A stretch of 64,000 bases of DNA, from positions 1-64,000 of the forward strand of contig JAVYIG010009872.1 in the NCBI GenBank assembly GCA_035222895.1, in the 5' to 3' direction. This DNA is from Strongylocentrotus droebachiensis. Its lineage: Eukaryota; Echinodermata; Echinoidea; Camarodonta; Strongylocentrotidae. The first letter of the stretch is position 1, and each line of letters begins with the position of its first letter. The notes under the pieces are model-generated. The model did no database searches. It had not been told where the DNA came from and was given only the letters and a program-made list of their open reading frames with translations. The translations under genes were made by a program, and so were the position numbers. Positions 40,457 to 51,276 of the stretch are shown in pieces.

Positions 40457-40890
40457 GGGGCCAGTCACCACGAAATGAGTCCAGTGTCGCATTAGGCTCA
40501 ATCGTAGTAATAGCGATGTATAGTGTGTATGTACTGAAAATTGACCCACCTACCACATTTAAGATTTTTCCAAAAATCGACTTATTAAATTCTTTGTTTG
40601 TTGAAAGTTTCATTGAAATCGAATGATGGGAAGTGTGTTGTTGCTATGTTGTTGTTGACCAGACTATAATATGTTACGCATCATTAACTTTACACCTAAT
40701 TATCTCAAAACTGGGTAATCCCATTGTTTATAAAGTCCAATTAGGTTTTTGTTCATATTTCTGGATATAATTTATCAATTTTAATGTGTGACCCCTTAAT
40801 TTAAAGCTTACTTAATGTAGATTCATATAATACTTAAAAACAGGAATAAAAATTTTGACCAACTGGACTCATTTCGTGGTTACAGGCCCC
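40457..40890. mobile_element. MITE with GGGGCC...CCACGAAATGAGTCC ends, inside LINE B 3' UTR
   Basis: The left end GGGGCCAGTCACCACGAAAT and the right end, inverse, GGGGCCTGTAACCACGAAAT extend to about 29 bp of inverted repeat. AAAT lies at both outer flanks and may be the target duplication. It postdates LINE B. Confidence 0.75.
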
Positions 40891-41299
40891 AAATATGGAA
40901 TATATAAAACTATTTACAAAATACTCTCAGAGAACAACTACCCAACGATGCATCGACCACATCATGGATGACTACAACAAGTTTACCCGAAGATGCGCTC
41001 ATCCCCATCACACCGGGTGAGCTAACAAGCTCACCGTGTGTGTGAAAATATGTAACATTTGTGCAAAAAACCAACCCACCCATTAGAGGGCGATCTAATA
41101 GTCGAGACATCAATGAGTTATTGCTCTCTGAGTGTATAGAGGTCAAGTAGGAATATATGGTATATGTACAGATGGGAAAAAAGAAGAAAAAAGAAAAGGG
41201 ATAAAGGGGGTTATGTCAAAGTCAAGAATTAACGAAAAAAAGATCAAGAGTAGAGTTAAATATGCTACAGTACACAAACAATAAAGCTTGATAACACAT

Positions 41300-42787
41300 T
41301 CATGTGTCATCGACATACTTGTGAAGAAAATATGACTTAAGACTACGTTTAAAAACTGAGATACTTGAAGCATTGGTTATAGTAGTATCAAGTGAATTCC
41401 AGAACCTGGGGCCAGTGGACATTAGTGTATTCAAAGTGAAGGTTGTCCTTGCATATGGTAAATGGAGAGCAGAAGCCTGTCTAGTATTATAGATGTGAAT
41501 TTGGTTATTTCTTCTAAAGATTTGAGCAAGGGCAGGAGGGAGGTCCCCAGAGTGAATGCTAAACATGAGCATTCCAAGTTGCATTGAATAGAGATCTTCT
41601 AGTTTTAGAATACTGTTTTCATAATAAAGTAGATTTGTATGTGCACGATAATTCGCTTTACAAATGTTTCTAATAACCCGCTTCTGCACAACAAAAAGCC
41701 TGTGGATTTGAGTTTTGGATGATTTGCCCCATGCCAACATATCATTATTAATATATGATAAAATAAGAGAAGAGTACAAAATGAACAATACCTCTTGAGG
41801 TATACATGATCTCAACTTTTAAATAACACCAGTATTTTTTGACGCCACTTTACTTAATTTGTCCACATAAGTTTTCCAATTTAGTTTCTCGTCTATGTAT
41901 ATTCCAAGGAATTTTGTTGAAGTTACTCTCTCAATTGGGTTATTATTAAATGCCACTTCGCCTGGCAAAATATTAACTGAATTACTGAACAGTATATAAT
42001 TAGTTTTCTGAAGATTCAAGGATAACTTATTAGCATTAATCCACTTCATTACTTTTCGAAACTCTTCTCTAACAGTTTTCCACAATGTTTGTGGACATTT
42101 ATGAGAAAGAAATACACTTGAGTCATCAGCAAAAAATATGAATGATAATACACTTGATGAGCGTTGAAAATCATTAATATACAAGATGAATAAAAGTGGT
42201 CCCAAAATGGATTCCTGGGGAACACCACATGTTACTTTTTGGGGACAAGAGTCAATTCCATTTAAGGACACATATTGCTTTCTATCAGTAAGATAACTTC
42301 TAAACCAATCCAAGGCGACTCCCCTGACACCATAATGACATAATTTACTTAAGAGAATTTCATGGTCTACAGTATCAAAGGCCTTGGAAAAGTCTAAAAA
42401 TGTACCGATGGTGTGTAAGCGACTATCTAAGGCAGAAGCAAGTTTATCTATAAGGTGTAAAATTGCATGTGTTGTTGTATGCTTCTCCCGAAAACCAAAC
42501 TGATAATTACTGAAGACACATGTTTTGTTTAAAAACGTTATAGTTCTTACATAAATAATTTTTTCCAGAATTTTTGAAAAACAGGTTAACAAAGAAATCG
42601 GACGATAATTTGTCAGTAACTGAGAGTCACCTTTTTTAAAAATTGGTACAACTTTTGCGATCTTCATGTTTATCGGTACAACTCCGCTTGACATAGACAA
42701 ATTAAAAATATGAACTAGTGGTTGAAGGATACCGACAATAACTTGCTTAATTAGTTCCAAATACCTAAGTAAAATTAGAGCCAGATG
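41300..42787 (-). pseudogene. LINE copy B reverse transcriptase, one in-frame stop
   Basis: The protein covers most of the RT domain: KVVPIFKKGD and NYRPISLL (fingers), FLDFSKAFDTVDHEILL (motif A, Asp present), GVPQESILGPLLFILYINDF (motif B) and FFADDSSVF (motif C, both Asp present). Then comes a C-terminal region with QKRVIRNICKANYRAHT and GPRFWNSL. A TAA at 41821-41819 stands where copy A has Tyr (NTGVIYKL), splitting the frame without a shift. It lacks the endonuclease and ORF1, so it is a dead truncated insertion that otherwise keeps intact catalytic motifs. Confidence 0.88.
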
Positions 42788-42789
42788 CA

Positions 42790-43386
42790 TTAATGGTTAG
42801 CGTAAAGACAATTATTCATGACAATTGTCCATGCCCATGCAGAGGATGCAGAGAGGATACAGCGGACGTTTAACGGATGATAACGAACATTTGTTGCTCG
42901 TATTTGTCGCGGATTTACATCGTACACGGCGGAAAGTTCATCCGTTCAAAAGTTTTGTGCAGCTCAAAACTTTTTGCGCGGATGAAATCACAGTGGACGG
43001 ATGCTCGATGGATAGAGCGTATAAAACACGTATGCCATGAGTACACAACGGATGCATAGTGTTTTCCAACGGATGGCAAGATTTTTTTTTACGTTTTACA
43101 TCCTCTTTGCATCCGTAAGTGCAGTGGGACCGGGCCATTAGTGAAAAGACGCATCCAGAACGCAAAATGAATTATTGTTGGAATTTGAAATGTCATCATA
43201 GAGACATAGAACCACATCGTTAGGATATGGAGCTGATAAAATGCATATACCATTTCGATGAGGCTTCATGTAAGCTAAACTGTCAATCAGATAAGTCCAA
43301 CAAATGTTTTAGTGGACAAACATCATTAACTGTTATGCATTTTTGTGTTCCGGACTTGTATTTTCGTGCCTTCTCATAAAACTGAC
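42790..43386. other. Unassigned stretch with clustered CGGATG motifs
   Basis: Between 42840 and 43110 the hexamer CGGATG or its complement occurs about eight times (for example ACGGATGCATAG, ACGGATGGCAAG, TGCATCCGTAAG). This looks like a decayed dispersed repeat. No gene is visible. Confidence 0.4.
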
Positions 43387-43697
43387 CAGGGGGTGTTTTA
43401 CAAAGATCCTTAGTCGAACTTACCTCTAAGTTGGACTTGAAAATTATGGAGAGCCATTACTTTTGTAGCCTTTAAAAAATATATCTAAAAACGAAAATTC
43501 AAGTATTTCAGATTTTTTGTATTAATTTCACATCAAGAAAATGAAATGTCCTTGATAATAGAAAATACGAAAGATTTGAATCAACATTTTTATCCCTTTA
43601 AAAATTACTTATTTTCATAGATGCTATCGGCTTTCCATAACTGTTAAGTCCAACCAAGAGATAAGTTCAACTTAGGATCTTTGTGAGACTCTCCCTG
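43387..43697. mobile_element. Long-TIR MITE (family 1, copy b) just downstream of the GT31 gene
   Basis: Ends of about 68 bp are inverted repeats: CAGGGGGTGTTTTACAAAGA on the left and, inverse, CAGGGAGAGTCTCACAAAGA on the right, with AGTTGGACTT inside. The family is that of 5963-6254. The inner end lies about 56 bp beyond the GT31 stop codon, so it probably contributes to that 3' UTR. Confidence 0.75.
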
Positions 43698-43752
43698 GTT
43701 ATAAGGATTTTGATCATAGGTTAAACTGATGATGCAAGTGTGTCGTCTCCTC

Positions 43753-44899
43753 CTAGATATGCCCTATGTTCCACATCCATATCATTTCGGCGGCGCTTAA
43801 GTTTGATATGAATTTATACCTATTCACTTGATGCTCTCGGCGTGCGTCTGTCGTCTTGTATCCGATCTCTAACAACATAAATTGCTCAATCCCGTGAATT
43901 TGAACTCCAACCTTCTGCATGCACATCCCCAGGAAAACATCCTCCCACTTAAAAATGGGCGTGGTCAAAGCGGTTTTGTAGACCTTCTCTACCAAGTCCG
44001 TAGACAAGAGATAGGCTGGTCCGTCCATGTAGGGTGGGAAGGTGGGAGAAGGATAGTACTCTTCGGACAAGTAGAATTTACTTCTTTTTTTCCGCTTTGG
44101 TTTTGCCCCCACCCAGGCCCTCCCGGCGGTGTAGTTGGTCAAAGGTGCCTTTTCGAGCACGCCGTCGCAAAAGTGGCGTTGGTTCATCATAGTGTCATCA
44201 TCGATCTTAATTCATGGCGTATTGAGCATGCCTGCAGTTATTGGTCACCCATTTCAAGCCCATCACTGTCTTGCGCGTCAGGTTCAGGTAGCTATCAACA
44301 AAGTCCTCCTGGACAATGTCCCCATAGCGAGTGGCCTCTGAATCAATTTCACGTTGCAGAGTGGCGTTTGATGTTGCCCCAAGCAGGAACACTGTTAGCA
44401 TCGCCCCCTTTTGCCCTGAAGAGATCCACTGGCTCGAGTTACCGTAAGTTGCTCGAATCGCCTGCCGTCTACTAAAATGATAAGGTGCTGTTGGAGAAAA
44501 GAAAAGCACAACGACGTCCAGTTTCCTTCCATCCTTTTTAAAGCAAGCATGTGATGGGTTATGGATATAGTTGTAGTCATGTGCATCTGTCGGTTCTTTC
44601 AAATAACCAGGTTTTTCTATATCAATTTTTCTGTTTGCATGTAATTTGGCAGTAGTGGGACGTGTGTAATTACCTTCCCGTCTGATAACCAATCCATCTG
44701 CTGTCTCAGGAGTCACGTTATAACTTACATTGTGCATTAATGCTGCAGACGTGGGGATGGGTCGGATACGAATACGCTCCTTCATCCGGACAACGTCGTG
44801 TCCGAGCTGTGACAGATATGAAACAAAAAGAACCCCACTCATTAGTCCCAGGGAGTAGAACTTGAGCTGTGTACGCGACGTCAGCCACCTGTCAATCAT
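43753..44899 (-). CDS. Beta-1,3-galactosyltransferase-like protein (GT31), frame broken
   Basis: Family members are Golgi type II membrane enzymes that transfer galactose or GlcNAc in beta-1,3 linkage from a UDP-sugar. The ATG at 44899 gives a short cytoplasmic tail, then a membrane anchor at residues 13-33 (FYSLGLMSGVLFVSYL). A stem follows, then the catalytic domain: SRRQAIRATYGN, VQEDFVDSYLNLTRKTVMG, the DxD-type IDDD at about 44193-44204, the YYPSPTFPPYMDGPAYLLS block and WEDVFLGMCMQKVG, all standard GT31 landmarks. The frame stops at 44207 and resumes in another frame from about 44205. One surplus T (or four bases by family spacing) in AATTAAG causes this. Both sides are otherwise intact, giving about 375 residues as usual. 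It is a recent pseudogene, a polymorphism or a base-calling error. It appears single-exon. Confidence 0.88.
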
Positions 44900-45204
44900 T
44901 ATGGAAAGTGTCCAGTCCTCAGCTCAAGATCCAAATAAAATTCTATTCCACAAAATATGATCATTTGAAAATGTGTTTATATTAAGTGTAAGCTTCGACG
45001 TTACTTCTGGTACCCAATGGGCGTTTAGGTCGTAGAATTCCAGATCTCGAGTCCAAAAAGCACTGATCCCGGTGCATGCATGCTATATCGCATCCACTCG
45101 CCCGAATCGATGCATTGGCGTTGGTTTCATCACTGATGATGAAGTCCGAACACAAACAAATTGCTCCGATTGTCTCATTTTCGTTCGCTGGATCACTGCA
45201 GCAC

Positions 45205-45300
45205 AAACATAGCTCGTTCGACGTCACTCCCAAACTAGCCAATCAGCTGTCAATGACGTCGTTTTGAATGCGGCGGCAAATATATTTTGTGAAATTATCG
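45205..45300. promoter_or_regulatory. Candidate promoter with CCAAT box between two CRE-like sites
   Basis: CGACGTCACT (about 45219-45228), CCAATCAG (45239) and TGACGTCG (about 45254) lie within 45 bp, followed by GCGGCGGCAA. It is 0.3 kb upstream of the GT31 start. On the plus strand a short frame from 45349 ends just before AGG|GTAAGT near 45394, so divergent transcription is possible. These are motif matches only. Confidence 0.4.
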
Positions 45301-45529
45301 AGAAATGGACTATTTCTAATTGCAAACTAGTTTTATTTTTGGATGGAAATGCAGCCATTGTTATCTTGGCATTCATTGAAATCATCAGAATAGGGTAAGT
45401 TAGGTCTCAGATGATTCAAGAGGTCTATTTTGTAGATAAATTTTCAATGTCTAAAAACGTTCCACTGTGTTGCAGGGTACCGGGTGTATATGCCATTGGG
45501 TGTGATGTGTTCGCGCGCAATGGCGCGAA

Positions 45530-45877
45530 TTATACATTCTTCTTCTTATTCGCTATAAGTACAGGCCACCGCGCCGTCGGGTGTATTCTCGTACTGAAGT
45601 AGGTGCTGTGCAGGTGTCCATGTAGTCCAGAATCTGCACGGTCCTTTATAATCTCCCTACACACTTGATTCAAGCCGTCGAAGATGGCGTTATCAGCAAA
45701 CTCATAATTATGCTCACCAGCCCAGCCTGAGTTTTTTTTCGCCGGGCGTCCTAATTTAATGATCACGCCATCATCGGCTGGGAGCAAGTAAGTAGGGAGA
45801 GGTAGCGTTACGTTGGTGTGGTGGAGATCAAAATTAAATAGGCCAGATTCTGGACTAGTGTCCATGTAGTGTCTCAT
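45530..45877 (-). CDS. Uncharacterised minus-strand open frame, possible exon
   Basis: The frame is 115 codons with balanced, hydrophilic composition (PTYLLPADDGVIIKLGRPAK, AGEHNYEFADNAIFDGLNQV), unlike the low-complexity frames around it. I recognise no domain. Its 5' edge abuts a MITE at 45880, so any upstream part may have been displaced. A 14-bp inverted pair (TAGTCCAGAATCTG near 45622; CAGATTCTGGACTA near 45844) borders most of it, so it may be the core of a repeat instead. Confidence 0.22.
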   Translation of the reverse strand: MRHYMDTSPESGLFNFDLHHTNVTLPLPTYLLPADDGVIIKLGRPAKKNSGWAGEHNYEFADNAIFDGLNQVCREIIKDRADSGLHGHLHSTYFSTRIHPTARWPVLIANKKKNV

Positions 45878-45879
45878 TA

Positions 45880-45994
45880 GGGACTTTTAGATTTGCGTAG
45901 ACTGATACGTGTGACGTCCATTCACGGCAATGCATTAACAGGACGTCGATCGTAGCATATAGACCTATTGTCTTCGTGCGAATCTAAAAGTCCC
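45880..45994. mobile_element. 115-bp TA-flanked MITE (GGGACTTTTAGATT ends)
   Basis: GGGACTTTTAGATTTGCG and its inverse CGAATCTAAAAGTCCC bound the element, with TA on both sides (45878-45879, 45995-45996). The interior has GACGTCC and GGACGTCG. A 112-bp copy in the opposite orientation lies at 57660-57771. TA duplication suggests a mariner-type origin. Confidence 0.85.
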
Positions 45995-46374
45995 TAATAA
46001 AGGTCTACAATGAACTATGTGCAGTTAAAAAGACATCTGTAGCTTAATATTCCTTTCCTTCTCAATACAATAACTTTCTCCTGCCATACCGCCTCGCGGA
46101 ATCGTGGCGTCTCGCCACTTCCATTACGTAATCATTAAAAGGATTCGCATATACAACATTTTCCTGCTATACGCGCGTTGTACCGCAGGAAAATACAAAT
46201 CTCCCTGGTATACATTACAGTCCAAACGATAAATACGAAGCAGGCGACAATCGGCGTAGCAGACGACACTTGATAGTAATTTTGTATGTGAGATTGCTTT
46301 GCTAAATATAAATTACTTTGTTAAGAAATATCAACTAAAATTTATTTTACATATCTTTAAACCATCATTGATAT

Positions 46375-46786
46375 TTAATAATTCATGAGTGAGTAAAAGA
46401 AACATACCAAACTATATAATGATATGAAATACTTGGTGGCAATTAGGGGAGTTTGACGTGATGCCCGATTGCACCCCTCTGTTAATAACGGAATAGTCGA
46501 TGGTGTGTCATGAATATTCATGTTTTTGCTTAACTCGTCAAAATGTTTGCTTTTACTAAATGGAAAAATGACAGTGGTGGTTGGATGAAATGGACATAAT
46601 GAACCAAGCAGAAGTGATCTACGATAAGTCATGCTTCTTATCCTTCGTGTGCTTGATCTATAATCTTCAAATCGCTTGGCAAACTGAGTCCAAAGTTCGA
46701 CTTGTTTAACATGTGTATTATAGGCAATGATGAGCTTGCAACCAATTTTGATAAAGATACGGTGGGTGAACTTTTAATAGTCAATG
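46375..46786 (-). CDS. Uncharacterised minus-strand open frame, possible exon
   Basis: A frame of about 137 codons is open from just after a TAA at 46787 to 46375. It contains QVELWTQFAKRFEDYRSSTR and a Ser/Thr/Pro-rich second half. A donor-like TTG|GTATGT lies within the 3' part (near 46408) and an AG precedes the open stretch. I recognise no domain. The first in-frame ATG is at 46632. It may be an exon of an unknown gene or chance. Confidence 0.2.
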
Positions 46787-47273
46787 GGACATGAGGGTTC
46801 CAATGAAAGAGCTAATGATAACGTAAGTCGGGGTGGATGTGCTTTTCGTTTAAACAAAAAAATGAATTTTTAACGATTTTTTTTTGTGTACAATTCCATA
46901 GGCTAACATGTATGGCTGCTGACTCTGACGATAGGGGGCGTTGTGAAATGAGACTAAACGGAGCAATATGCTTAAGACTATGCTTAAATTAGTCACTTCT
47001 GCGCTTATAAGTTAAGGGAATAACCTCATGCAGCTATACGTACATCTGTTGAATCAGGGATCATGCCGAAGAAAGAAGAAGGATATTTCTCGCAGCCACA
47101 CCCTACACACGGCACAAAAGCACCGCACAAAGTACGAAAATACTCTTTTTATTAAAGAGGCCTGTGCTCAACTGGAAGAAGAAGAAGAAGAAGAAGAAGA
47201 AGAAATGGGACCACAGCTTCACGGCCTCCTATAAAAAGCTCATATGCAGATAACCACAATCTGAAGAAAGGTC
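46787..47273. other. No gene; (GAA)n microsatellite
   Basis: AT-rich DNA with a (GAA)n tract at 47177-47205. The plus-strand frame over it (47028-47234) is low-complexity Lys/Glu and not supported as a gene. ACGGCACAAAAGCACCGCACAA near 47111 is partly echoed just after the transposon at 47815 (GCACAAAAGTACCACACGAA). Confidence 0.5.
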
Positions 47274-47281
47274 TATTGGCA

Positions 47282-47806
47282 CAGGCGCTTAGCTAGGGGG
47301 GGCGATGGGGGCGGTCGCCCCCCCAAAAAAAAACGCCGGCCAAAAAAAAAGAGAGAGAAAGAGAAGAAAAAAAGGAAGAGGACGTAGGAAGAAAAGGGAA
47401 AAAGGAGTCGAGAACGGTACAACGAATCGTCTTCTTTCTCTAATAATTTAATGAAACGTGAAAGCTTCCGCGCTTCGCGCGGAAAGGGGGAAACTGAGTT
47501 CAAATTAGGGATTAAGAGTCGATCGGGAAAGGTAAAACGAATCGTCTTCTTTGTTTAATAATACCCCAAAATTAACGCGCTATGCGCAGGAGGGGCGGAC
47601 TGAATTCAGACAAGGATTACGAGTCGAGAAACGTACAACGGATCGTCTTCTTTCAAAGCTTCCGCGCTTCGCGCGGGAGGGGGGAAACTTCCCCCCTCCT
47701 TGCACCCACCCCCCTAGGGAACGCGCTCCGCGCGCTCTTCGATTGATTAACACGCTTCGCGTGCTCAATACCGCCCCCCTAAAATAAAATCCTGGCTACG
47801 CGCTTG
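47282..47806. mobile_element. hAT-type MITE with 8-bp target duplication TATTGGCA
   Basis: The ends CAGGCGCTTAGCTAGG and, inverse, CAAGCGCGTAGCCAGG are imperfect inverted repeats. TATTGGCA occurs exactly at both sides (47274-47281 and 47807-47814). The 525-bp interior has poly-G/C tracts and several CGCGCTTCGCGCG-type palindromes (47468, 47661, 47720, 47755) and no transposase. Confidence 0.85.
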
Positions 47807-47814
47807 TATTGGCA

Positions 47815-49122
47815 CAAAAGTACCACACGAAGTACGAAAATACTACTAAGACTTTCTCAAGCTAAGTGATCAGTCTGAGTCACACGTTTGCTTCGCTGCA
47901 CTGTCTGGTGTCCTGTGATCACTAGACCAAGGATCGGTGACAATAGGTTCCCAGAATCCCTGTTTAGTGATGGGTTAATTCTCTAAATCCATATGGACTC
48001 TTTCACCTGTCTTGCCCAGAAGTTACTTTCAAAGTCTATTATGAGGGTGTAGAACTCCGCTGACGGAGGTCGTACTTTTTTAACTTCACGATCTCACGAG
48101 AAATAAACAACATTATCAAACAATCAGGTTATATAATTAATAACCATGATTTATTAAAGATTATCAACACAAATCATCAAGGGTCATATATCGGTCGTGT
48201 ACACATAATAATCATATGTTTCCGGAGGGAAAAACGCCCTCAGACGGCAAATAATTAACATACAAATAACAGTGATCATAGTAAATGGAATCGTCTCGAG
48301 GGAACCACAGTTATATGAAGGCATTCCATTCTCATGGAAAACTCTTTTGAATATATATGATCATCCTTGTGAGGATACCGAATTAAGTTTAGAATTCATT
48401 ATTAATGGAAACCCTCACTCTTTGCAAGGCATAACATCAAAATATATCTATAGTACATTGTTAAAAATGAGAACGGAATAATCTTATGCTACATGCAACT
48501 TAGAACGTACATACACTATGGTCGAAAATGACCCGAGAACAATTTTCTTAAGACCCTGAAAATCCACTCTGGACAGAAAACTGAGGGAATTTCAATATTA
48601 TACAAATAATGAATGGTTATGAGTTCAATAGTGCGAATATTTTCATGAGTTGAAAGATTAACATTCTATTCAACGAGGCGTCAGCCGAGTTGAATGGAAT
48701 TAACGTTAATCTTTCAACGAATGAAAATATTCCCACCATTGAACGAATGAAAAACATTCATTATTTGTTTTATACAACATCGAAGAAGATCTAATAGAAC
48801 GTTAATCAACAAATTATGCTTTACTCCTTATATTTAAGATAAATTAAAGTTGGAGTCAAGCCTTCTCGATTACATTCAGATTGCCTTCACGTCAGATACA
48901 CGCAGGGATACGCGCACGACAGAGAGGTACGCAGTCTGAATATAACCAAAAATGCACGGCGCATATAACCAAAAATGAACGACCGTGCAATATAACATCT
49001 ATTGAATATCATGTGACCAACAATCCTCCAATCAAATGACAAGGATCCACGTAGGTGTTGTATAAAAAATGTTATATAATTTAATTTATACAAATAAGCA
49101 TCTATACACTTTCAAACATGCA
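47815..49122. other. No gene; foldback at 48602-48768
   Basis: An inverted repeat of about 64-bp arms (ACAAATAATGAATGGTTATG and GCGAATATTTTCAT on the left; CTTTCAACGAATGAAAATATT and TCATTATTTGT on the right) surrounds GAGGCGTCAGCCGAGTT. The rest is AT-rich without identifiable features. Confidence 0.55.
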
Positions 49123-49890
49123 GTGAGCAATCTTTGCTCCTTTTGCAATAAACACGAAGAGACCTAATAGGTCTGAACATCTCTTTTTTACCTGTGAAAA
49201 GGTAGCAAATATTTGGAAGAACTGAGGTGACCTTTTTTTGCTTTATCAGCGTAAACAAAAATCTACACTGGCAAGAAATTCATATCGGGATAAAAAGATC
49301 CAACGCGGGAGAAGAACAACTGTTAAATCACATTATTCTTTTAACAAAACATATGATTTTTAAATATAGTTCAACTAAAAATAGACCACCAATTCCTCAA
49401 GAAATTAAAAGAAGAATTATAGAAAATAGGCAAGAAGAAAAGGAATTAGCAGAGGAGAGGGGCACTTTAACACTTCACTTTAGAAAATGGGGAAATTTCC
49501 ACAGTTAAGGACGGCGAGGCAAATAATTCTTTCTCAGACTCAGACATTTAAACAAAATATAATTTGGTCTTAAGGAAAAGGAAGAGACAGGATTTCGAAC
49601 AAATGCGTAGATGTGAATTCTCGGGAAGGGAGGGGGGATTTGTTGAGCTTTGGAATGAAGGGGGAGGGGATATGTAAGTTTGTATGTGTGTCTGAGTATG
49701 TGAACGTGTGTGGTGTGTCTGTCTATCTGTGCGTAACTCTTTGATTTATAATATTCGTTCAGTATAATTAATTTGAAAACATTATGTACTGTGTATTAAA
49801 CTATTTTATATATTTGTTGAGAGATGTACCATTTTCTTTATATTTTGATTTTATGTAAATCAATAAAGCTGTATGTTTGTTTTTTATATA
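49123..49890 (+). mobile_element. 3' end of an L1/Tx1-like LINE
   Basis: Broken frames spell the end of ORF2. A zinc-finger-like CSFCNKHEE...EHLFFTCEK (CxxC...HxxxxC, about 49125-49200) is followed, after frameshifts and stops, by a C-terminal stretch at 49330-49508 (HIILLTKHMIFKYSS, RPPIPQEIKRRIIE). A GT-rich 3' UTR then leads to AATCAATAAAGCTGTATG (polyadenylation signal, about 49857). The 5' part is missing. The tail of this UTR (TTTTGTACTGAATGAATACA) also occurs inside each unit of the 59-64 kb satellite. Confidence 0.6.
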
Positions 49891-50470
49891 TTTTGTACTG
49901 AATGAATACAATAAAACAATGCTACAAAACAAACAAAATACCCGGACAGTGGCGGATCCAGGGGGGGGGGCAGGGGGCTCGCCCCCCCCCCCCTTCCTGG
50001 CAACAAAAAAGAAGGGAAAAAAGGGGGAAAAAGAAGGGGAAAAAAAGGGGGGAAAAAAAAGGAAATAAAAGGGGAAAGATATCAAAGATATGAAAATATG
50101 CTCATCTGACCGTAATTAAATGCCTAAAACCCAATGACTTCCGCTGGCTCTGCCCCCTGGACCCCATCTAGAGCCCTAAAGCGGACGGCTGGATGCTAAT
50201 CTAACGATAATTCAATGCTTAAAACCCCTGAACTTCTGGGGTCTCGGCCCCCTGGACCTCACGCCCATTAGTGTCCTGCCAGTGTCACAAATAAGGTATC
50301 AAAATATGTTCATCTGTGACCGTAATTAAATGCCTAAAACCCCTAAGTTTCCGGGGCTCCACCCCCTCGACCCCTCCAGGGGCCCTAAGGCGGGCCCCTA
50401 CATGCTTGTCTGACCGTTATAAAATTCCTAAAACCCCTGAGGTTTTCGGGGCTCCACCCAGGCGCGGATC
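49891..50470 (+). repeat. Satellite block homologous to part of the 59-64 kb array
   Basis: Starting with GAATGAATACAATAAAACAA and CAGTGGCGGATCCAGG plus a G tract, this 0.58-kb stretch matches 60950-61520 and 63318-63889 through three GC-rich monomers (GACCGTAATTAAATGCC, CCCCTGAACTTCTGGGG, CCAGTGTCACAAATAAGG). It is separated from the main array by the LINE A insertion and other elements. Confidence 0.85.
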
Positions 50471-50820
50471 CACGGGCCGATTCTACCGGCCCAGGCCCCC
50501 CCCCTAGCCTCCCAAACCGGTAAAAATAAATAGGATAGTAACGTTAATTTTACCATTAAAAAACTTTCAGCGACACTTGCTTATACATGTATATATTGCT
50601 CTAAAAACAAATATGCCATAATATGTGAGAGGAAGAGATGATACGGTATTTGCTTGTTTTATATTTTAAATTTTTTTTTTATTTTCACCTATAAAATTTA
50701 CTCATGAAAATAAATGGTCAACATTAAATTGTTAGTCTTTAGCGAGTGTCTCATTTGAATAAAATATTGCTTCAGACCATGATGTACGTCATTAACCAAA
50801 ATATTGTGACCTGCCAGTGA
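50471..50820. repeat. Element fragment starting at CCTAGCCTCCCAAACCGG
   Basis: CAGGCGCGGATCCACGG and a C tract precede CTAGCCTCCCAAACCGGTAA and GGATAGTAACGT. The latter two recur at 57390-57440 after a similar C tract, and both copies end at a satellite-like GACCTGCCAGTGA. It may be one dispersed G/C-tract element in two copies. No gene is present. Confidence 0.5.
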
Positions 50821-51276
50821 CAAGTTCAAGTTCAAGTTTTATTTATCTTTCTTTCATAACACACTTTACAAATATGACATGAATATAACAAGTTTACAGA
50901 ATATGGCGTTACAAAAGAAAGATGAGGTGACATTGGTTGAAAGCAAGGCTTGTGGATTTAAGGTCCCTCATGAGTAGCTTATGAATACGTCCTAAAAGAA
51001 CAAAACTCGTCAGATAAGAATAAATGCATACGTTTAAGTGCTGACAAAACTAAACTAACTAAACAACTGATAAAATATAAAACATAAATAAGTATAATAA
51101 AATCTACTGACTACTAAATAATGGCTATAAACAAGAGAAACAGGAAAATACAACGAGCAACAGGACTGAAACACAGACAAAAACAAAAAAAGACAGACAG
51201 ATGAATAGATGTGAGAGATGGGAGTAGAAATATGCTGACCTATATAGTAATTAATTATCTTAAATATTGATCACAA

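Larger units (their letters stand above)
40255..42787 (-). mobile_element. LINE copy B, 5'-truncated, with ACTTGAT-repeat tail
   Basis: On the minus strand the element starts inside the reverse transcriptase domain near 42787, runs through the C-terminal region to a stop at about 41300, and ends in a 3' UTR whose tail is four ACTTGAT repeats at 40255-40286. The 3' UTR text (CTTGTTAAGTTAAGGCCCCC) matches copy A (50821-55758), so both belong to one family. A 434-bp MITE interrupts the 3' UTR. Jockey/CR1/L2-type architecture is evident; the exact clade is uncertain. Confidence 0.88.

Noticed and set aside
43882..44475. 197-codon plus-strand frame
   Set aside because: It is antisense to the GT31 coding sequence and explained by it.
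47028..47234. 68-codon plus-strand frame with a poly-Glu tail
   Set aside because: The Glu run is a (GAA)n microsatellite and the rest has no recognisable feature.
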